A stretch of 7,731 bases of DNA from Nitrososphaerales archaeon TH5893. Its GTDB lineage: Archaea; Thermoproteota; Nitrososphaeria; Nitrososphaerales; Nitrososphaeraceae. How positions within the stretch are numbered: the first letter of the stretch is position 1; each line of letters opens with the position of its first letter. The notes below the pieces were generated by a model. The model was not told where the DNA came from and did no database searches. It saw only the letters and a list, made by a program, of their open reading frames with translations. The DNA is taken from positions 1 to 7,731 of the forward strand of contig JAATVT010000018.1 of assembly GCA_014523685.1 (NCBI GenBank), written 5' to 3'. The position numbers were made by a program, and so were the translations under genes. This document shows, piece after piece, positions 5,588 through 7,731 of the stretch.

Positions 5588-6469
5588 TTGGCTAAACTAG
5601 AGGTCAGAGACATTTCCAAGCATTTTAAGGTCATAGGCAATTCCTCCCCCAAAACTTCGCCTGGTGCGCATTCTTCTCATTCATCTGAAGTCCATAGTGG
5701 ATTATCTTCTACAACTTCCTTATCTGGAGACGGCTCTCCAAATGGCATGATGGCAGCGGTCGAAAATGTCACTCTCAATATTGAAGAAGGGCAGTTTGTC
5801 TGTTTTGTTGGGCCTTCTGGTTGCGGAAAAACTACTTTACTCAATATCATTGCTGGATTAGATAAACCTACAAAAGGAGAAGTAATCCTCAATGGTCGGC
5901 CCGTCACCGAACCTGGTCCAGATAGAATAATGGTTTTTCAAGATAACGCGTTATTTCCATGGCTTAAAGTCATCGACAACGTACAGTTTGGGTTGAAAAT
6001 TGCAGGTGTCGAAAAGCAAAAAAGATACCAAATTTCTATGCACTATTTGGAGATGATGCAGCTGACTAAATTCGCCGAAGCATACACATATCAATTGTCA
6101 GGAGGTATGAAGCAAAGGGTATCTCTTGCTAGGGCTTTAGTAATGGACCCCGAAATATTATTAATGGACGAACCATTCGCGGCACTTGATTCACAGACAA
6201 GAGACTTACTACTGGTAGAATTGCAACTTATTTGGGCCAAAACACGTAAAACTATACTTTTTGTAACTCACAATATTTCAGAGTCTGTTTGCCTTGGTGA
6301 CAGAGTAATTGTATTTACAAACAGACCAGGCAAGGTTAAGAGAGAAATTCAAGTTGATTACAGAAGGCCAAGACTGACAGAAGACAACAATCTTTACAAA
6401 TATCAAAGAGAGGTTTTAGATGAATTGAAAACAGAAATAATAACTTCGCATAGGTTAGATGAGACATAG
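5588..6469 (+). CDS. ABC transporter ATPase, NitT/TauT/SsuB type
   Basis: The ATP-hydrolysing subunit of an importer in the nitrate/taurine/alkanesulfonate-type family; it would act at the inner face of the membrane with a permease and binding protein, neither of which is in the window. The motifs are complete: Walker A GPSGCGKTT (75-83), Q-loop VFQDNALFPW (116-125, Q118), signature LSGGMKQR (170-177), Walker B ILLMDE (190-195), D-loop ALD (199-201) and switch histidine H228. The FPWL after the Q-loop and the 'TNRPGKV' block (244-250) are typical of this subfamily. The first strand (LEVRDISKHF, 4-13) and the second (AAVENVTLNI, 56-65) are separated by a Ser/Gly/Pro/His-rich insert of about 40 residues (16-55) where relatives have only a few. 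The TTG start is required to keep the first strand; an in-frame TGA lies at 5573-5575. Substrate is unknown. Confidence 0.92.
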   Translation: MAKLEVRDISKHFKVIGNSSPKTSPGAHSSHSSEVHSGLSSTTSLSGDGSPNGMMAAVENVTLNIEEGQFVCFVGPSGCGKTTLLNIIAGLDKPTKGEVILNGRPVTEPGPDRIMVFQDNALFPWLKVIDNVQFGLKIAGVEKQKRYQISMHYLEMMQLTKFAEAYTYQLSGGMKQRVSLARALVMDPEILLMDEPFAALDSQTRDLLLVELQLIWAKTRKTILFVTHNISESVCLGDRVIVFTNRPGKVKREIQVDYRRPRLTEDNNLYKYQREVLDELKTEIITSHRLDET

Positions 6470-6572
6470 ATTCTGATCCTTAGTCAACTAGTGGTACTAT
6501 AGCTATACTCTCAATGTGACTCTTTCAAATCTCTCTGATAAGATTACTTTTCATTACAGGAATCTCTGACAT

Positions 6573-6591
6573 CTTAAGTTAAGCTATTTTT
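6573..6591 (+). terminator. Possible terminator of the ABC ATPase gene
   Basis: A small inverted repeat CTTAA-G-TTAAG (6573-6583) is followed by TTTTT at 6587-6591, about 115 nt after the ABC stop codon and inside the 143-nt convergent gap. Archaeal termination often occurs at T-runs. The stem is too weak to be persuasive by itself. A palindrome TATAGCTATA also lies at 6498-6507. Confidence 0.2.
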
Positions 6592-6612
6592 GGTATCAAG
6601 GTCCAGGCGCAC

Positions 6613-7374
6613 TCAACATAATTGCTTCAAAAAATCCAACCCAACCTTAAAGCTCCCAGGAGAAGTTAGCGTTACCTCATCGGCAGCTTTGCCCGCTTCA
6701 CGTACAAAATCAATCGGGTTTTTTTCATATTCTGTCCAATCGAGACCTATTTTCCTAGCTGAAAGCATATTCTTGTCTGCAGGGACCATGATGCAAGCCA
6801 CTACCTTTATGTTGTTTGATCTTGCGATACTTATAATATCACCTAAATTTGAGAGCGATGAGATAGATTGAGTGACAAAAGCTCTGGGTCTCGCATCGAT
6901 TTTCTTATGAATTGGGGACAGACGACTTATGATACTGGGTACTGTCAAATCTAAATTTATTGAATCGTTGAACCCTTCGGATCTTAACATATTTATAACA
7001 TCGCTTGGTTTCGGACCCGAACCCTTCAGACCATTAGGCGGTTCATCACCCATCAAAAAAAGCAAACTTTCAACATGCAAGAGAATTGCATCATATACAA
7101 ATTGACAGATTGAAGTAAAGTTCCTGTCTCGAGTCCTGACACTGCAGCTAAGAGGGGGATAATTAGGGATGTTTTTTATAATGAAACCAGCAGCCGTTAA
7201 ACTTGATACTCGAGGAATGCCAAGTACTGAATCTGTTAAGTGAATGCCATTGACATACCCAACCAAATTTCTTGCTCTTTCTATGAACTGCAGAATATCC
7301 TCCCAAAGATTCTTTGCGTTAAAATGATCGTACCTTACTAGCTTTGGTGGGTTAAGTTCAAAATTTATTCTCAT
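6613..7374 (-). CDS. Methylenetetrahydrofolate reductase-family protein
   Basis: A 253-residue protein of the MetF-like TIM-barrel family, which reduces methylene-tetrahydrofolate (or an archaeal pterin equivalent) to the methyl form used for methionine synthesis. The N-terminal FELNPPK (5-11) corresponds to the FEFFPPK motif, with E6 at the catalytic glutamate position; VNGIHLTDS (41-49), TRDRN (81-85), LMGDEP (107-112, D110 at the folate-contacting aspartate of the RGD motif) and FVTQS (166-170, Q169) follow in family order. It is somewhat shorter than bacterial MetF (about 290-300), with the barrel ending soon after 'EVTLTSPGSFKVGL'. The ATG at 7374 sits just before the FELNPPK motif, so the N-terminus is credible. 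It converges on the ABC gene with a 143-nt gap. No small iron-sulfur partner subunit is visible. The exact reaction, pterin and electron donor are uncertain; an alternative is a related methyl-transfer enzyme. Confidence 0.82.
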   Translation of the reverse strand: MRINFELNPPKLVRYDHFNAKNLWEDILQFIERARNLVGYVNGIHLTDSVLGIPRVSSLTAAGFIIKNIPNYPPLSCSVRTRDRNFTSICQFVYDAILLHVESLLFLMGDEPPNGLKGSGPKPSDVINMLRSEGFNDSINLDLTVPSIISRLSPIHKKIDARPRAFVTQSISSLSNLGDIISIARSNNIKVVACIMVPADKNMLSARKIGLDWTEYEKNPIDFVREAGKAADEVTLTSPGSFKVGLDFLKQLC

Positions 7375-7386
7375 TTTGGAGGACTT

Positions 7387-7566
7387 TTAGATGAGAAAAT
7401 AGTTAATGGTTGGCCTTATTTGCTTTAAGGTCCTGTTTTTGAGGTTATTATAAACCCTGCAGAGATTTCCTAGACTACACATCCAATCATTAACATCACA
7501 AACCGTATTCAATCCTACCAAGGTTATAGACATTCTAGTTTTATTTAATAAACGAGAAATCTCCAT
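7387..7566 (-). CDS. Possible 59-residue hypothetical protein
   Basis: An ATG frame of 59 codons plus TAA on the minus strand, ending 12 nt before the MTHFR-family start, which would suit a two-gene operon. The product begins MEISRLLNKTRMSITLVGLN and contains three cysteines (residues about 23, 30 and 35), one tryptophan and a basic, Asn-rich C-terminal half. I recognise no family, and it has no clear membrane segment. No Shine-Dalgarno sequence precedes it; an AT-rich CAATATGA (minus strand, near 7585-7592) could be a weak TATA box. A frame of this length can occur by chance in AT-rich DNA, so it is offered as a candidate only. Confidence 0.25.
   Translation of the reverse strand: MEISRLLNKTRMSITLVGLNTVCDVNDWMCSLGNLCRVYNNLKNRTLKQIRPTINYFLI
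7445..7454 (-). promoter_or_regulatory. TATA-like element upstream of the MTHFR-family gene
   Basis: On the minus strand this reads TTTATAATAA, a good TATA match, and would start transcripts near 7420-7424, leaving a leader of about 45-50 nt before the ATG at 7374. It lies inside the possible 59-codon ORF at 7387-7566, so the two readings compete unless the ORF has its own upstream promoter. Confidence 0.35.
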
Positions 7567-7648
7567 CGTTATAATTAGTTTTCATATTGTAGAGGAAAGA
7601 TTTTCCATAACTCTTAAAGCCTTCTTTTTACAAGAAATTTGGTTACAA

Positions 7649-7731
7649 ATGCAAAAGTTTTCTTGCGTAATGTGTCAGCACGAATTCGATAATGATATTC
7701 TGCGATTTGAACAGAAATTAGTTCTAGATAA
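7649..7731 (+). CDS. Small CxxC (zinc-ribbon-like) protein, 5' part
   Basis: An ATG frame open to the right edge of the window gives 27 complete codons, beginning MQKFSCVMCQHEFDNDILRF. The CxxC pair (C6, C9) a few residues after the start, followed by H11 and acidic residues, is typical of the many short zinc-ribbon-like proteins of archaea in which a second CxxC lies further on. The frame could not be followed beyond the window, so length and function are unknown. No Shine-Dalgarno sequence is present; a leaderless or short-leader transcript is likely. The only upstream candidate promoter element, TCTTAAAG near 7611-7618, is weak. Confidence 0.5.
   Translation, partial: MQKFSCVMCQHEFDNDILRFEQKLVLD

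Noticed and set aside
5395..5595. 66-codon TTG-started frame overlapping the start of the ABC gene
   Set aside because: It has no ribosome-binding site, a Ser/Asn/Arg/Tyr composition unlike its neighbours and no recognisable family; the ABC TATA box lies within it.
5572..5595. ATG at 5572 as an alternative upstream start or leader frame for the ABC gene
   Set aside because: It is out of frame with the ABC gene, stops after eight codons, and the predicted transcription start lies downstream of it.
6590..6871. 93-codon plus-strand frame opposite the MTHFR-family gene
   Set aside because: It is antisense to conserved parts of the MTHFR-family protein, such as the FVTQS region; treated as a shadow.
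7043..7049. Perfect C box GTGATGA on the minus strand
   Set aside because: It falls in the conserved MGDEP codons of the MTHFR-family gene, so coding constraint explains it.

Overview
The window looks like chromosomal DNA of an ammonia-oxidising-type archaeon (Thaumarchaeota/Nitrososphaerota, probably a Nitrososphaerales or Nitrosocosmicus-like lineage). The archaeal assignment is strong: it carries Nop5 and fibrillarin (the C/D-box sRNP proteins), an archaeal Trm1, and TATA-like boxes about 25-35 bp before several start codons. The lineage is inferred from overall gene style, A+T-richness, long intergenic gaps and non-ATG starts (GTG, TTG); no marker in the window proves it.

Layout, left to right. 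(1) 23-337 (+): a small stand-alone PqqD-like (RiPP-recognition-type) protein. (2) 338-662: a gene-free, AT-rich gap holding two dyads, a hairpin whose bulge contains an archaeal Shine-Dalgarno sequence, and a 12-codon mini-ORF just before nop5. (3) 663-2102 (+) nop5 and 2277-2969 (+) fibrillarin, the conserved pair, but separated by a 174-nt gap with its own TATA-like element and a 23-codon reading frame that ends at an amber codon in frame with fibrillarin. (4) 2931-3680 (-) RNase HII, overlapping the fibrillarin 3' end tail-to-tail by 39 nt. (5) 3812-5197 (+) Trm1, tRNA guanine-26 dimethyltransferase, divergent from rnhB across a 131-nt promoter region. (6) 5198-5587: a 390-nt gap with short repeats and a weak protein-like minus-strand stretch. 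(7) 5588-6469 (+) a NitT/TauT-type ABC ATPase with an unusual Ser-rich insert near its N-terminus. (8) 6613-7374 (-) a methylenetetrahydrofolate-reductase-family TIM barrel, preceded on the same strand by a possible 59-codon ORF (7387-7566). (9) 7649-7731 (+) the start of a small CxxC protein cut by the window edge.

Functionally, the centre is an RNA-maintenance cluster: Nop5 and fibrillarin carry out guide-directed 2'-O-methylation of rRNA/tRNA with L7Ae (not in the window), Trm1 dimethylates tRNA G26, and RNase HII removes RNA from RNA/DNA hybrids. The flanking ABC ATPase, folate-type enzyme and PqqD-like protein have no obvious partners here. I saw no tRNA, rRNA, CRISPR array, transposase or phage gene. 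All main genes look intact and ordinary; the unusual signals lie in the leaders, gaps, insertions and tails.
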